Position numbers and translations under genes: made by a program. A stretch of 6,240 nucleotides of DNA, from assembly GCA_045806505.1 (NCBI GenBank), contig JBJMJE010000126.1, positions 1-6,240 on the forward strand, written 5' to 3'. The DNA is from DASVFB01 sp045806505 (GTDB lineage Bacteria > Actinomycetota > Thermoleophilia > Gaiellales > Gaiellaceae). This document shows, piece after piece, positions 5,794 to 6,240 of the stretch; the first letter of the stretch is position 1; each line of letters opens with the position of its first letter. A model generated the notes under the pieces. That model saw only the letters and a program-made list of their open reading frames with translations, had not been told where the DNA came from and did no database searches.

Positions 5794-6240
5794 GTGTCCA
5801 GGCGACTCTCGCTTCGGGCGCGTCTCGTCGTCGGCGTGCTCGTGCTCGCACTCGTCGGCCTCGCGGCCGCCGACATCGGGACGTACACGTCGCTCCGCTC
5901 GTTCCTCGTTCAGCGCGTCGATACGACGCTCGAGTCGGATCATCAGTCCTTCGAGGGCCGCGGCGGCGGCCCCGGCGGCGGATTCCACGGCGGCCCGGGC
6001 GGCGGTCCTTCGAACGAGTTCGCGCAGTGGCGTACACGCCACGGGACGACGATCACGAGCACGCACCCGATCGGCAGCTTCGGCGACGACGACGCGTCGC
6101 AGCCGCGTCTGCCCGCGAGGATTTCCATGGACGGAGCCAGGACCTCCGACGGCGGCCGGGATCTCGTCCGCTTCTTCACCGTCGGTGCGACCGAGGGCGG
6201 CGATCGTTTCCGCGTCCGTGCCGCGGTCGAGGGCGGCGAC
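5794..6240 (+). CDS. Sensor histidine kinase, N-terminal part (partial)
   Basis: The frame opens with GTG directly after the response-regulator stop (TAG then GTG, no spacer) and runs open for 149 codons to the window edge. This is the usual regulator-kinase arrangement and implies translational coupling. The product begins with a short basic cytoplasmic end (SRRLSLRARL), a membrane helix (about 11-28), and SLRSFLVQRVDTTL, as found at the start of many actinobacterial MprB/TcrY-like sensor kinases. An extracytoplasmic sensor region follows. It contains an unusual Gly-rich, low-complexity stretch (about 56-72) and an acidic patch (GDDD, 97-100). The HAMP, His-box and ATPase domains are expected beyond the window and cannot be checked. 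The kinase assignment rests on position and N-terminal style, not on catalytic motifs. Confidence 0.82.
   Translation, partial: MSRRLSLRARLVVGVLVLALVGLAAADIGTYTSLRSFLVQRVDTTLESDHQSFEGRGGGPGGGFHGGPGGGPSNEFAQWRTRHGTTITSTHPIGSFGDDDASQPRLPARISMDGARTSDGGRDLVRFFTVGATEGGDRFRVRAAVEGGD

Noticed and set aside
3868..6066. A 732-codon open frame on the minus strand opposite the lipoprotein and regulator genes
   Set aside because: Its translation is Arg/Ala/Asp-rich without domains, while the plus strand holds proteins with intact recognisable motifs. Long antisense frames are expected in GC-rich DNA.

Overview
The window is uniformly GC-rich with strong G/C third-position bias, several GTG starts and a PspA/IM30 protein of about mycobacterial length. 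This suggests a high-GC actinobacterium, perhaps a soil Thermoleophilia-type lineage. That placement is inference from style; no rRNA or other marker gene is present.

Layout. (1) Bases 1-168 hold the 3' end of an unrecognised plus-strand gene. (2) Bases 169-388 separate it from the convergent pspA and hold two copies of a palindromic element (core GGGGTCAGACCCC followed by GGCCATGGCC) exactly 144 bp apart, one behind the stop codon of each gene. (3) pspA (389-1192, minus) encodes a coiled-coil membrane-stress protein of the PspA/IM30 (ESCRT-III-like) family. (4) Divergent from it, 1276-3096 (plus) encodes an exported PQQ-dependent alcohol-dehydrogenase-type beta-propeller with vicinal cysteines, Glu/Asn metal ligands and a WDYD active-site motif. 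(5) 3093-3503 (minus) encodes a small exported cupredoxin-like protein that seems to lack copper ligands. Its stop codon shares the tetramer CTAG with the stop of the dehydrogenase. (6) 3556-5004 (plus) encodes a lipoprotein paralogue of the dehydrogenase that keeps some active-site positions and has lost others. (7) 5077-5793 and 5794-6240 (plus) encode an OmpR-family response regulator and the N-terminal part of its sensor histidine kinase, abutting with no spacer. The kinase runs off the window end.

How the genes may work together (inference). The middle of the window looks like an extracytoplasmic oxidation module: a quinoprotein dehydrogenase, a small cupredoxin-fold protein and a lipid-anchored, partly degenerate quinoprotein-like protein, followed by a two-component system that could sense envelope or substrate/metal conditions. 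No PQQ biosynthesis gene, cytochrome c or CXXCH haem motif is visible, so the cofactor source and electron acceptor must lie elsewhere. The most interesting points are the dehydrogenase/degenerate-paralogue pairing, the copper-ligand loss in the cupredoxin-like protein, the possible lanthanide-type DYD motif, and the twin palindromic elements.
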